From a bacterium (GTDB taxonomy: Bacteria > Planctomycetota > JAFGQW01), in assembly GCA_030426805.1 (NCBI GenBank), contig JAUHXU010000001.1, forward strand, positions 704,861 through 768,860: a stretch of 64,000 nucleotides of DNA. The letters are read 5' to 3'. The notes under the pieces are model-generated. The model worked only from the letters and a program-made list of their open reading frames with translations, searched no databases and was not told the DNA's origin. The number at the start of each line of letters is the position of its first letter. Position 1 is the stretch's first letter. Shown here piece by piece: positions 26,891 to 37,433 of this stretch. A program made the position numbers and the translations under genes.

Positions 26891-28119
26891 GGCTGCTTCG
26901 GCTCCGGCCACTGGACGGCAGGTGCGTGGAATCCGGGCGGCTCGCGCTTCCACTCGACACCGCCGACCGCGGAGTCGTACCCGAGCCGATAGAGCGCGGT
27001 CATGTAGTCACGGTCGAAGTCCTCCGTCGGCTTGCGGACGAACGACTTCGGCATGTGCGCGAGGTAATACTCGATGCCGTCGCGCTGCGCGCCGAGGTAG
27101 AGGCGGTAGAGATCGCCGCGGGCCTGGGTCCGGATCAGCGAGTGGATCGCGCGGAACCCGATCGACGAAAGCGTGGGCCGCACGACCTCCCAGACCGGGT
27201 CGATGAATCCGTTGCGGATGATGTAGAGCCGGTGACGCCCGTCGAGTTCGAGATCCTTCGCGGCCTGCCGCCAGTCGAGTGCGGCCGGGTAGAGGAACAG
27301 CTGGTGCGTCGCGCCGCCGTCGACGTGCATCTCCCGGTAGCGCTTGCCGTCGACCTCGACGTCGATGTAGACCGGCGGGAACACGCCGGGAATCGACGCC
27401 GACGCGAGCAACACGTTCCGGATCAGGTCGAGCGAACCCGGCGCCCCGCTCGCCGCGATCTCGGTGATGTCCCAGATCACCGGCCGCTCCGCGTCGAGGT
27501 TCGTCGTGCCGACGAACAGGCGGCGCCCCTCCTCGGACTTTCGCGCGATCGCCGCGATCAGGTCGGCGTCGACATACTGCTCGATCAGCGCGCGCAGCGG
27601 CGCACTGTCCGCCATCGAGTCGCTGTAGAGCATCGACAGTGTCGAGCGCTCCGCCGCGATGTCACGCGTGGAGACCGACGTGTAGAGGCGGTGCAACGTC
27701 TCGTCGTACTCGGGGCCGGCGAATGCGAACGGCGCGATCAGCGCGCCGGTCGAGATTCCCGTCACGACGAGAAACGGCGGTCGCGTGCCGCTCGCGGTCC
27801 AGCCGTTCAGAATCCCGGCCGCGAACGCGCCGTCCTCGCCGCCGCCGGAGATCACGAGGTAGTTGCTCGGGAGCCGCATCTCCTCGTCGGTGAACGCGGC
27901 CGCGAGCTGGTCGTGCATCGCGACCAGGCTGTCGTGGAACCACGGCGGAAGCTGGTCGCCCCAGAAACGCGCGTGGGGAATGCCGGCGATCGCGGCCTTC
28001 TCGACCATCGCCTCGGGCACGATCGCGGTGCGGGAGTAGCCGCAGCCCGACGCGATCACGAGCATCGCGAGGAGCGCGGCCGCCCGGACGCGGGAGCTAC
28101 AATCGGCGGTTCGCATCAT
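26887..28119 (-). CDS. Patatin-like phospholipase lipoprotein
   Basis: 410 residues. An N-terminal signal ends in a lipobox (LVIASGC), so the enzyme is probably lipid-anchored in the periplasm. All patatin motifs are present. The oxyanion loop is SGGGEDGAFAAGIL near 90, the nucleophile Ser123 lies in GISTG, and Asp267 sits in VDGGATHQLF. Such enzymes hydrolyse phospholipid or acyl esters by a Ser-Asp dyad. A ribosome site GGAGAG precedes the tandem ATG codons. The gene directly precedes, and overlaps, an outer-membrane barrel gene. There is no CD-NTase or other CBASS partner nearby, so a defence role is unlikely. Confidence 0.88.
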   Translation of the reverse strand: MMRTADCSSRVRAAALLAMLVIASGCGYSRTAIVPEAMVEKAAIAGIPHARFWGDQLPPWFHDSLVAMHDQLAAAFTDEEMRLPSNYLVISGGGEDGAFAAGILNGWTASGTRPPFLVVTGISTGALIAPFAFAGPEYDETLHRLYTSVSTRDIAAERSTLSMLYSDSMADSAPLRALIEQYVDADLIAAIARKSEEGRRLFVGTTNLDAERPVIWDITEIAASGAPGSLDLIRNVLLASASIPGVFPPVYIDVEVDGKRYREMHVDGGATHQLFLYPAALDWRQAAKDLELDGRHRLYIIRNGFIDPVWEVVRPTLSSIGFRAIHSLIRTQARGDLYRLYLGAQRDGIEYYLAHMPKSFVRKPTEDFDRDYMTALYRLGYDSAVGGVEWKREPPGFHAPAVQWPEPKQP

Positions 28120-28152
28120 TCAATCTCTCCGAGCCGGTTCGGTCGGCCCGGA

Positions 28153-29223
28153 TCATACCAGAGACGCGGGTCGCGACGATCCGCCGTCGGTTCCCCACGT
28201 GATGCCGGCGTCGAAACGCGCGTTGATTCGCTCGACGAGCGGCTCGATCGCGAAGGCGCGGTCGGGGTGCACGACGCCCGGGGGCGGCGGCGATTCGAGG
28301 AGCATCTCGCTGCCGACGGCCACCGCGTGGCCGACGAGGGCGAACGCGTCCGGTGCGCGGAGTTCGGCCGCGCGTCGTGTGCCGTCGGCGCCGGTCGCCT
28401 CGACGCGCATGTGGACCGCGGTCGTGCGCCGCGCCAGCAGGCCGGCGCGCACGACGCGAAAGCCGCACCGCATCGCGCACGCCGCGAGCGCACCGCGCGT
28501 CAGGCTACGCCGCGCGCTCCACGCGACGGCGCGCAGCAGCGCTCGCGGTGCGGCGGGCCGGTTCGCGACGATCGTGCGCACGTCGGGCACACCGGCCGAC
28601 GCGTGCAGCAACACTCCCTCCGGAAAGCCGAGGTCGACGCCGTGAGACACGCCGTCGAGACCCGGCGTCGCGACGACCTCGCCGAGCGGCGGCCCGGCGA
28701 CGACGACGCCGTCTCGTACCCGAACGCCGGGCCGGCGCAGCGCATCGACCATCAACTCGCACGTCCCGGGACCGGCGCCCGAGCAAAGCGACCACGAGAG
28801 CCAGACGTCGAGCGACGTCGGATTCGCGACCTCGCGCAGCACCGCACCGGCGAGCACATTGGAGACGCCGGGATACGCACCGAGGCCGAGCACGATGCGA
28901 CCGCGGAACGCGTCCGACGGGACCCTCCCCAACCGATCCAGCCACGCACGGTAGCGCGCGGCGTCGGCGCCGACCTCGACGAGCGTGACCGGCCGCCGAG
29001 CGCAATGCTCGATCAGCGCCGCTGCGTCGCCGCGGGTCGTGTCCGAGCAGTCTACGACGACGTCGTGGCCGTCGAGGCAGCCGAACGTCGACGCGTCGGC
29101 GACGTCGAGACGGGGCGTGCTCGTGCGCGACGCGAGCGTCACCTCGCCGGCGCCGAGTGCCTCCAACGACGCGACGACGCGCGCACCGACGTGGCCGCGG
29201 CCCCCGACGACCAGCGTTCGCAT
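28153..29223 (-). CDS. Saccharopine dehydrogenase-like NAD(P)-binding protein
   Basis: 356 residues. The Rossmann start MRTLVVGGRGHVGARVVASL is followed by VVVDCSDTTRGDAAALIEHC, the usual second strand of the saccharopine dehydrogenase NADP-binding group. GLGAYPGVSNVLAGAVLREV near 120-140 is characteristic of the related short forms. The C-terminal half (DVWLSWSLCSGAGPGTCELM) is a substrate domain. Relatives act on amino acids or as membrane-associated oxidoreductases; the reaction here is not evident. It stands divergent from the beta-helix gene, with 84 bases between, and is not obviously in an operon with the patatin gene 33 bases downstream, although read-through is possible. Confidence 0.75.
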   Translation of the reverse strand: MRTLVVGGRGHVGARVVASLEALGAGEVTLASRTSTPRLDVADASTFGCLDGHDVVVDCSDTTRGDAAALIEHCARRPVTLVEVGADAARYRAWLDRLGRVPSDAFRGRIVLGLGAYPGVSNVLAGAVLREVANPTSLDVWLSWSLCSGAGPGTCELMVDALRRPGVRVRDGVVVAGPPLGEVVATPGLDGVSHGVDLGFPEGVLLHASAGVPDVRTIVANRPAAPRALLRAVAWSARRSLTRGALAACAMRCGFRVVRAGLLARRTTAVHMRVEATGADGTRRAAELRAPDAFALVGHAVAVGSEMLLESPPPPGVVHPDRAFAIEPLVERINARFDAGITWGTDGGSSRPASLV

Positions 29224-29276
29224 CCGGTTTCTCCGTCGGTTCCCCGATCTCTCCGCCATTGTGCCGCGCCCGAGGG

Positions 29277-29282
29277 TATCAT
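29277..29282 (+). promoter_or_regulatory. Possible -10 element for the beta-helix gene
   Basis: TATCAT lies 25 bases before the start codon of the beta-helix gene, with a TTGGAG ribosome site between them. No matching -35 box is visible, so this is tentative. Confidence 0.3.
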
Positions 29283-29307
29283 CGCGGACGACGATTGGAG
29301 ACCCCCG

Positions 29308-30828
29308 ATGAGAAACCGCGCCCTCACGACCCTCTTTGCCGCCGCGCTGCTGACGCTCGTCGCGTCGCCCGCGCTCGCCGCCGTGCTCCGCGTCCCGACG
29401 CAGTACGGCACGATCCAGGCGGCGCTCAACGCCGCGTCCACGGGCGACACGATCCTCGTCGCACCGGGCACCTACAACGAGATGCTCACCTGGCCGTCGA
29501 CGGACGGGATTCGACTCGTCTCCGAAGGCGGCTTCGGGTTGACGACGATCGATGCCCAACAGGCCGGCCGGGTGATCACGATCCAGGGGTCCCACACGCG
29601 CAACACCGTGCTCGAGGGCTTCACGATCACCGGCGGGCTGATGATGACGAGCCGCAACCACGGCGCGGGCCTGTTCGTCGACTCGTCGCCGACGATCCGG
29701 GCGAACCGGATCACCGGCAACGTCGGCGACGGCACGAGCTGGAACTACGGCGGCGGCATCCACGTCGACGCCGGCGGCAACCCCCTGATCGAAGGCAACA
29801 TCGTCGACGCGAACACGCTGCGCAACGGCTCGTGGAACTACGGCGCCGGCATCTACGTCGACTCCAACGGTGCCGCGACGATCGTCGGTAACCAGATCCG
29901 CGGCAACCGCAACGACCTCGGCAGTCGTGGCTACGGTGCCGGCATCTACGTCGGCAGCGGCGCGACGGCGACGATCGTCAGCAACGTGATCGCCGGCAAC
30001 CGCAACTCGTCGACGATCTGGAACTGGGGCGGCGGCATCCGGATCTACTCCAACGGCGTCGCGACGATCGCGAACAACACGATCGCGGACAACACGTGCG
30101 ACACCGGATCGAACAGCTCCTACGGCGGCGGGATCGAATACTCCGGCACCGCGGCCGGCATGATCGTCAACAACATCCTCGCCCGCAACATGTGCGGAAC
30201 CGGCGGTGGTGTGCGTGCCGCGGTCGCACCGACGATCGACGGCAACATCACGTGGCAAAACGCACCGGACGATTTCAACGGCGCCAGCGCGGGGCCGAAC
30301 GGCTTCACCGCGGACCCGATGTTCCAGTCGGCCACGAGCTATCGACTCCTCGCCGGCTCGCCGTGCATCGACGCCGGCCAGAGCGGCGCCGAGGGCACGG
30401 TCGGCATCGACTTCGAGGGCGATCCGCGTCGCCTCGACGGCGATCAGACCGGGGTGGCGGGCACCGGCTCGCGCATCGACGTCGGTGCGGACGAGGCGTC
30501 GGTCGTCACGCTCGGCGCCGCGGCGCCGCCGATGCTCGGCGCGACCTACACGCTCACCGTGGGCGGTCCGACCGGTGCCGCGTGGGTCCTCGCGATCAGC
30601 AACAACCCGTCCGGCAACGTCCTGATCCAGCCGTTCGGCAACCTGCTGATCGGCCCGCCGTTCCGCGTCCTGACCTCGGGCGCAACGCCCGGCAACGTCG
30701 CGATTCCGCTCCCGAACGTCCCCGCCGCCGCAGGCTCGACGTTCTACTTCCAGGCGCTCGTCACCTGGGTGTCCGGCCCGAACACGATCGGCCAACTCAC
30801 CCGCATGGTCACCGCCACACTGTTCTGA
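29308..30828 (+). CDS. Secreted right-handed beta-helix protein
   Basis: 506 residues with a clear signal peptide (TTLFAAALLTLVASPALAA). The opening LRVPTQYGTIQAALNAASTG followed by DTILVAPGTYNE is the usual entry to pectate-lyase-like beta helices. Coil repeats follow, for example NYGGGIHVDAGGNPLIEGNI, NYGAGIYVDSNGAATIVGNQ and YGAGIYVGSGATATIVSNVI. CIDAGQSG and DFEGDPRR close the helix. No catalytic residues can be named, so the ligand or substrate is unknown. The last 100 residues (LGATYTLTVGGPTGAAWVLA to TFYFQALVTW) are the module shared with other secreted proteins here. A TTGGAG ribosome site supports the start. Confidence 0.82.
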   Translation: MRNRALTTLFAAALLTLVASPALAAVLRVPTQYGTIQAALNAASTGDTILVAPGTYNEMLTWPSTDGIRLVSEGGFGLTTIDAQQAGRVITIQGSHTRNTVLEGFTITGGLMMTSRNHGAGLFVDSSPTIRANRITGNVGDGTSWNYGGGIHVDAGGNPLIEGNIVDANTLRNGSWNYGAGIYVDSNGAATIVGNQIRGNRNDLGSRGYGAGIYVGSGATATIVSNVIAGNRNSSTIWNWGGGIRIYSNGVATIANNTIADNTCDTGSNSSYGGGIEYSGTAAGMIVNNILARNMCGTGGGVRAAVAPTIDGNITWQNAPDDFNGASAGPNGFTADPMFQSATSYRLLAGSPCIDAGQSGAEGTVGIDFEGDPRRLDGDQTGVAGTGSRIDVGADEASVVTLGAAAPPMLGATYTLTVGGPTGAAWVLAISNNPSGNVLIQPFGNLLIGPPFRVLTSGATPGNVAIPLPNVPAAAGSTFYFQALVTWVSGPNTIGQLTRMVTATLF

Positions 30829-30843
30829 TCACAACTCACTCTG

Positions 30844-30884
30844 ACCACAATCTCGGCCTCCCTCGGGTCGAGATTGCTAGTGGT
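30844..30884. repeat. Long hairpin between the beta-helix and RAYT genes
   Basis: CAATCTCG (30848-30855) pairs with CGAGATTG (30869-30876) around 13 bases. ACCAC (30844-30848) and GTGGT (30880-30884) extend the structure, sharing one base with the inner arm. It sits between two converging genes and may terminate both. Such palindromes also accompany REP-associated transposases. Confidence 0.5.
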
Positions 30885-30891
30885 GTGCGCA

Positions 30892-31575
30892 TCAACTCGC
30901 AGGAGCCGGCAACTCGGTGATAGCGACCAGACCGTGACGCCGCCACCCCTTCGCGAGTAACCACGTTCGCGCCTGGGCCGTCGGGCAATCCGGCAGTGAC
31001 GCATCCAGGCGCGGCCGTTTCCGCCACCCATCGAACCAGTAACCCGACGCGAACGCATCGAGCGCACTCGCAGTCCGGCCCCGCGCGTACTTACGTGCGT
31101 TCTGGAGCACGTAGACGATCGCCCGTCGAACCTGCCGCGGCGATCGCAGGATCACGTCGTGGTATCGGTCTGCAAAGACCTTTCCACGACGGTCCCAGCT
31201 CTTGTTCAACCCGCGCGCAACCCGAATCAACAGACCTTGCATCCCCCGCGACACGCTACGCCTGTCCTTCGCCTCGACGAGCAAGTGAATGTGGTTCGAC
31301 TGGATCGAGTAATGCACCACTCGAAAACCGAACCGCTCGTTCGCCGCCCGAATCGCCTCGACGATCACCTCTCGCGCCCGCACCGTCCTGAGTGACCCCA
31401 CCCCCTCGACCACCTTCACGTTCACGTGCACCGGATACCGGCTGGCCAACGCCGCCCGCTTCAGGTGCGAAACACCCGCCCGGCGCCCGTTCGGTTTCCG
31501 CCCCGCTCCTCGGCGCTTTCCCCCGACACGGACAAACGGGAGTTCCCGCTGCCGCCCTTTCTTCCGCTTCACCAT
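30892..31575 (-). mobile_element. REP-associated (RAYT/Y1) transposase-like protein
   Basis: 227 residues of the HUH single-strand nuclease family. HYSIQSNHIHLLVEAKDRR near 92-110 holds the metal-binding His-x-His. VFADRYHDVILRSPRQVRRA then IVYVLQNARKY near 140-170 contains the expected catalytic Tyr region. RAYTs process palindromic REP sequences, and the hairpin at 30844-30884 next to its stop is a candidate. A good ribosome site (AAAGGAG, 9 bases) and promoter precede it. The very basic N-terminus (KRKKGRQRELPF) is usual. No flanking target duplications were seen, so it looks like a resident single-copy gene rather than a fresh insertion. Confidence 0.87.
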
Positions 31576-31602
31576 ACCGACCCGCTCCTTTGATTTAGCA
31601 CT

Positions 31603-31631
31603 AATATAGCACGACCCTCAGCGAGAGGCAA
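31603..31631 (-). promoter_or_regulatory. Sigma-70-like promoter of the RAYT gene
   Basis: On the minus strand TTGCCT (31631-31626) and TATATT (31608-31603) are separated by 17 bases, 28 bases before the start codon. GTGCTA occurs twice around the -10, which could be a binding site. The region is unusually AT-rich for this window. Confidence 0.55.
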
Positions 31632-31743
31632 GACACTCGCGGATTCCGCGGCAACGATCGACGCGCGATCACTCGCCAACACGATCTTGACGCGAAGTGG
31701 GACAGATCCGCCGCAGCGAGGTGGCCGGAGGTCGAGGCTCGGC

Positions 31744-32082
31744 TCAGTCGGCGGGGGTGCCGAGTTCGCGGAGGTGGGCGTAGGTGTAGATGCCGGTCGC
31801 GTGGCCGTCGGTCCAGGCGATCGTGAACGCGTAGCGACCGACGGGGGTGATGCGTTGCGGCCGGATGTCGGCGGGGACCGAATCCGGGTCGAGTGTGCGC
31901 TTGCCGGTCACTTCGTCGACGCACTGTGCGCAGGGGCACGCCTGCCGCAACGGCCGGACCGGGTAGGTCATCGTCACGCCGTCGCTCCAGTCGATCGCGA
32001 GTGTCGCGTCGTCGAGCTTGCGTAGCCCCGCCGGCGTGAACGGCACACTCGTGCGGCGCGGGGTCGAGTCGTCGGTCACCAC
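31744..32082 (-). CDS. DUF971 (GBBH-like) domain protein
   Basis: 112 residues starting at a GTG seven bases after the mrp stop, so co-transcribed with mrp. The core LAIDWSDGVTMTYPVRPLRQ then ACPCAQCVDEVTG and GRYAFTIAWTDGHATGIYTY is the DUF971/GBBH-like fold. The same domain is fused to Mrp-type proteins in plant HCF101. The Cys-x-Cys-x-x-Cys could bind metal or an Fe-S cluster. A role in Fe-S cluster delivery together with Mrp is the best guess from this pairing. Confidence 0.85.
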   Translation of the reverse strand: MVTDDSTPRRTSVPFTPAGLRKLDDATLAIDWSDGVTMTYPVRPLRQACPCAQCVDEVTGKRTLDPDSVPADIRPQRITPVGRYAFTIAWTDGHATGIYTYAHLRELGTPAD

Positions 32083-32089
32083 TGCGGGC

Positions 32090-33169
32090 TCACCACTCGA
32101 GGCTCATCGCGCCGTCGTCGCCGCCGGCGGCCTCGGCGTTGACCTGCGCGCACTGCGCCGCGAGCGACCGCGCGATCGCGACGAACGCCTTCGACGCGGG
32201 CGACTCGGGGTCACGCTGCACGATCGGCTCGCCCTGATCCGCGGCGGTGCACACCGCCGGATCCAGCGGCACCTTGCCGAGGAACGGCAGCTCGAGTTCC
32301 TTCGCGATCCGCTCCCCGCCCCCCTCGCCGAACACCGGGATCACCTCGCCACCGACGTGGAGGCCGCTCATGTTCTCGATCACGCCGAGCACCGGAATGT
32401 TCAGCTTGCGGAACATCTCCAGGCCGCGGTGCGCGTCGATCAGGCTGATCTCCTGCGGCGTCGTGACGATCGCCGCACCGCTGAGCGGTGCCTGCTGACA
32501 CAGCGTGAGTTGCGTGTCGCCGGTGCCCGGCGGCAGATCGATCACGAGGTAGTCCAGTTCGGGCCAGGCGACCTGACTGATCATCTGCACGATCATGTTC
32601 GACACCATCGGCCCGCGCCAGATCACCGGCAACCCCTCGCCCGCCATGAAGCCGATCGACATCAAGTGGATGCCGTGCGCCTGAAGCGGGATGATCCGGT
32701 TGTCGGGCGTCGCGCGAAGCGGCGCGTCGACGGCGAACATCGTCGGCATGCTCGGACCGTACATGTCGGCGTCGAGCAGCCCGACCCGCGCACCGTCGCG
32801 CGCGAGCGCCAATGCGACGTTGGCGGACACCGTCGACTTGCCGACGCCGCCCTTGCCCGAAGCGATCGCGACGACGTTCTTCACGCCGCCGAGGACGCCG
32901 GTGTCGGCACCGGGCCGCGCCGCGACTTCGCCCTCGAGCGTGATCTCGACCGACGGAGCCCCCGGCAGCGCGGTGACCGCGGCACGCGCGGCGTCGGCCA
33001 GCGCGGTGCGCTCCGCTTCGCTGCCGCTCGCGTGCAGGACGAAGCGCACGCGGTCGGCGCGAATCTCGAGATCGCGCACATAGCCGAGCCCGACGATGTC
33101 GCGGTCCGCTGCCGGATCCCGGACTTCCTTCAACGCGTCGAGCACATCCATCGGCTTGAGCACGGCCAT
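32090..33169 (-). CDS. mrp: Mrp/ApbC-type Fe-S carrier P-loop ATPase
   Basis: 359 residues. The N-terminal 80 residues (VLDALKEVRDPAADRDIVGL) are a DUF59/MIP18-like domain. The ATPase has the deviant Walker A ASGKGGVGKSTVSANVALAL near 103 and LDADMYGPSMPTMF. PELDYLVIDLPPGTGDTQLT follows, as in the Mrp/NBP35 family. These proteins bind and transfer Fe-S clusters. The usual C-terminal Cys-x-x-Cys is not evident: the segment after GVIENMSGLHVGGEVIPVFG lacks it, so cluster binding may rely on the DUF971 partner. The start at 33169 has GAGGTGA upstream. Family is certain; the missing cysteines are worth noting. Confidence 0.9.
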   Translation of the reverse strand: MAVLKPMDVLDALKEVRDPAADRDIVGLGYVRDLEIRADRVRFVLHASGSEAERTALADAARAAVTALPGAPSVEITLEGEVAARPGADTGVLGGVKNVVAIASGKGGVGKSTVSANVALALARDGARVGLLDADMYGPSMPTMFAVDAPLRATPDNRIIPLQAHGIHLMSIGFMAGEGLPVIWRGPMVSNMIVQMISQVAWPELDYLVIDLPPGTGDTQLTLCQQAPLSGAAIVTTPQEISLIDAHRGLEMFRKLNIPVLGVIENMSGLHVGGEVIPVFGEGGGERIAKELELPFLGKVPLDPAVCTAADQGEPIVQRDPESPASKAFVAIARSLAAQCAQVNAEAAGGDDGAMSLEW

Positions 33170-33337
33170 CGATTCACCTCGTCTCCGGAGCGGCTGTCGC
33201 ACGGCGGATCGCCGGCGGCCCCGGACGGAACCTCTTGGCGAATCCGTTGCAGGGGTCAAGCGGTTCGGCCCGGCGTTGATATCCGAGGGGCCGACGAGTA
33301 TCACGGACGGCGCGCGGTGCGGATTCAGGAGGTCGGA

Positions 33338-35430
<2,093 letters not shown>

Positions 35431-35434
35431 GCGA

Positions 35435-36079
35435 TCACTCCTCTTCGGCGGTCGCGTCGATCAGTACGTCGATCGCCTCACCGGTCGCATGCGCTTCGCG
35501 GGCGAGCGCCGCCGCACGCGCGGACCGGGCGTCGGTCTTCGCCTTCGCGATCGTGTGCTCCGGGAACCGCTCGAGGTCGCGCCGGATCGCGTCGACGATC
35601 GCATCGCTGCCGTCGGCGTCCCACTCGCCGACGAGCACACCGCGCGTGTGCGCGGCCTCGACCTGGATGCGGAGCGGGCGATCGGGCGCCTTGATACGAC
35701 CGATCCCGGTGCGCACCGCGAGCAACTCGAGGTTGCCGATCGGTGCGTCGGGCGCGACGAGTCCGACCTCGCGGCGATACCCGTCCGCGTCGAGCACGAA
35801 GCCGACGCCGCCGTCGGCGGTCGCCGCGGTGAAGAGGCGAATCACGCTCGACCGACGGCGCCGCTGGGCACGGGCGGCGGCGATCGCCTCGAGCGCCTCG
35901 TCGGTCGCGGGTGCGAGTTCCTCCCGTCGCGCGGCGTATTCCCGCTCGTCGTCCCGACGATAGCGGACCCGCACGACGCCGTGGCCATCGACGACGGGCT
36001 GCTCCCGATCATCGATCGGAATCCACACCTTGTTGCCCCGGTAGAGCCAGCGCGCCCAGCGTTCGCCGCCGCCGGTCAA
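35435..36079 (-). CDS. RNase H-like fold protein (tentative)
   Basis: 214 residues beginning at a TTG codon. The N-terminus WARWLYRGNKVWIPIDDREQ is short and basic. Residues about 75-190 (VIRLFTAATADGGVGFVLDA, NLELLAVRTGIGRI, FPEHTIAKAKTDARSARAAA) recall the strand-helix order of RNase HI. The Asp expected in the first strand is replaced, and only the Glu of NLELLAV is clearly kept. If the fold is right, nuclease activity is doubtful. It converges on the methyltransferase gene with a 4-base gap. No other family came to mind. Confidence 0.4.
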   Translation of the reverse strand: MTGGGERWARWLYRGNKVWIPIDDREQPVVDGHGVVRVRYRRDDEREYAARREELAPATDEALEAIAAARAQRRRRSSVIRLFTAATADGGVGFVLDADGYRREVGLVAPDAPIGNLELLAVRTGIGRIKAPDRPLRIQVEAAHTRGVLVGEWDADGSDAIVDAIRRDLERFPEHTIAKAKTDARSARAAALAREAHATGEAIDVLIDATAEEE

Positions 36080-36187
36080 CGCCCTAACCCCACACCCCGA
36101 AAGGACATAGAGATCCCGAGGCGGTGGGCCGGGCGCGCGTCGCGGGCTCGTTCAATCGGTTCTCTGCGCAAGTCGGACATCCCCGGT

Positions 36188-37345
36188 ATGATAACAGCCC
36201 GCCGTTGGTCGACTTTGGGAAACGCCTCGTTGAAACCCCTGCACGTCACCCTGACGATCGCCGCCCTCGCCGTGGCCGCGATCGGCCTGCTGCTGTCCGG
36301 CCCGAAGCCCGCGCACACCCCGGCTCCCGCACAGTCCGACGACCCTGCCGACGACCTGTTTCCGTTCGAGCGCAACACGATTCGCGTCTACAACGAGGCA
36401 TCGCGCTCGGTCGTCTACATTACGAACCGGCGCGTGCTGCGCACGTTCTCGCGCGCCGAAGAGCGCCCACAGGGCAGCGGCACCGGCTTCGTCTGGGACC
36501 GCGAGGGGCACGTCATCACGAACTACCACGTCGTGCGCCGGCAGCGAAACGCCGAGCAGCGCCTCTACGTCAAGATGACGAACGGTCGGAGCTTTCCCGC
36601 GCAAGTGATCGGCCACTCGGTGTCGAAGGACCTCGCGGTGCTGCGGATCGCCGCCAAGCCGGAAGAGCTCGTCCCGCTGCGCATGGGCTCGTCGAAGCGG
36701 CTGCGCGTCGGCCAGAGCGTGCTCGCGATCGGCAACCCGTTCGGCTTCGACGTCACGCTGACGACCGGCGTGATCAGCGCGATCGGCCGCCAGATCGAGG
36801 CGATCAACGGACGGACGATCGAGAACGTGATCCAGACCGACGCAGCGATCAACCCGGGCAACTCCGGCGGGCCGCTACTCGATTCACGCGGCCGCGTCAT
36901 CGGCGTGAACACCGCGATCGTGAGCCCGAGCGGCGCGTATGCCGGCATCGGCTTCGCGGTGCCGGCGGACACGGTCAAGCGCGTCGTGCCGCAGCTGATT
37001 CGCTACGGCCGCGTCCGCACGCCCGGGCTCGGCGTGCGCCTGAAGCCCGACCTGTTCGCTCGACGCAACAACATCACCGGCATCATCATCCATCAGGTGA
37101 TCGCGGACGGGCCGGCGGCACGCGCCGGGCTGATCGGCATCCAGACCTCCGAGGGCGGGGATCAATACCTCGGCGACGTCATCGTCCGCGTCGCGGGGCA
37201 GCGCGTGGACGGCATCGAGGAGTTGCTGACCGTGCTCGATCGCTACAACGTCGGGGACGACGTCGAGATCGGCTACACGCGCGGCGCGGACGAGAAGACC
37301 GAGCGCAAGGCGAGCGTCCGCCTCGAAGAGGTCGAGCGCCGGTAG
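36188..37345 (+). CDS. HtrA/DegP-type S1C serine protease with PDZ domain
   Basis: 385 residues. A membrane or signal segment (VTLTIAALAVAAIGLLL) follows a short basic start. The catalytic triad is His114 in NYHVV, Asp148 in SKDLAVLRI and Ser226 in NPGNSGGPLL. A PDZ domain covers about 275-380, with IIHQVIADGPAARAGLIG and the closing SVRLEEVERR. These proteases degrade misfolded periplasmic proteins. The ATG at 36188 is in a TATGAT that also looks like a -10 element, so a TTG further in could be the real start. Standalone gene flanked by converging and unrelated genes. Confidence 0.92.
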   Translation: MITARRWSTLGNASLKPLHVTLTIAALAVAAIGLLLSGPKPAHTPAPAQSDDPADDLFPFERNTIRVYNEASRSVVYITNRRVLRTFSRAEERPQGSGTGFVWDREGHVITNYHVVRRQRNAEQRLYVKMTNGRSFPAQVIGHSVSKDLAVLRIAAKPEELVPLRMGSSKRLRVGQSVLAIGNPFGFDVTLTTGVISAIGRQIEAINGRTIENVIQTDAAINPGNSGGPLLDSRGRVIGVNTAIVSPSGAYAGIGFAVPADTVKRVVPQLIRYGRVRTPGLGVRLKPDLFARRNNITGIIIHQVIADGPAARAGLIGIQTSEGGDQYLGDVIVRVAGQRVDGIEELLTVLDRYNVGDDVEIGYTRGADEKTERKASVRLEEVERR

Positions 37346-37433
37346 CCCGCGTCCCGAGACGAGACCGGGGCGTGTGCTACAATCGCGATCGGCGTCACTC
37401 GCGGCGCCCCGTTGACGAAGGACCAGGACGACG

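Noticed and set aside
20325..26960. A 2211-codon open frame on the minus strand
   Set aside because: It is the antisense shadow of the AsmA-like and neighbouring genes. High GC leaves few stops, and its translation is Arg/Asp/Glu-rich with no recognisable domain, while the plus-strand protein has clear features.
26887..28119. Patatin as a CBASS or anti-phage effector
   Set aside because: It has a lipobox and lies with an outer-membrane barrel; no nucleotidyltransferase or sensor gene is near.
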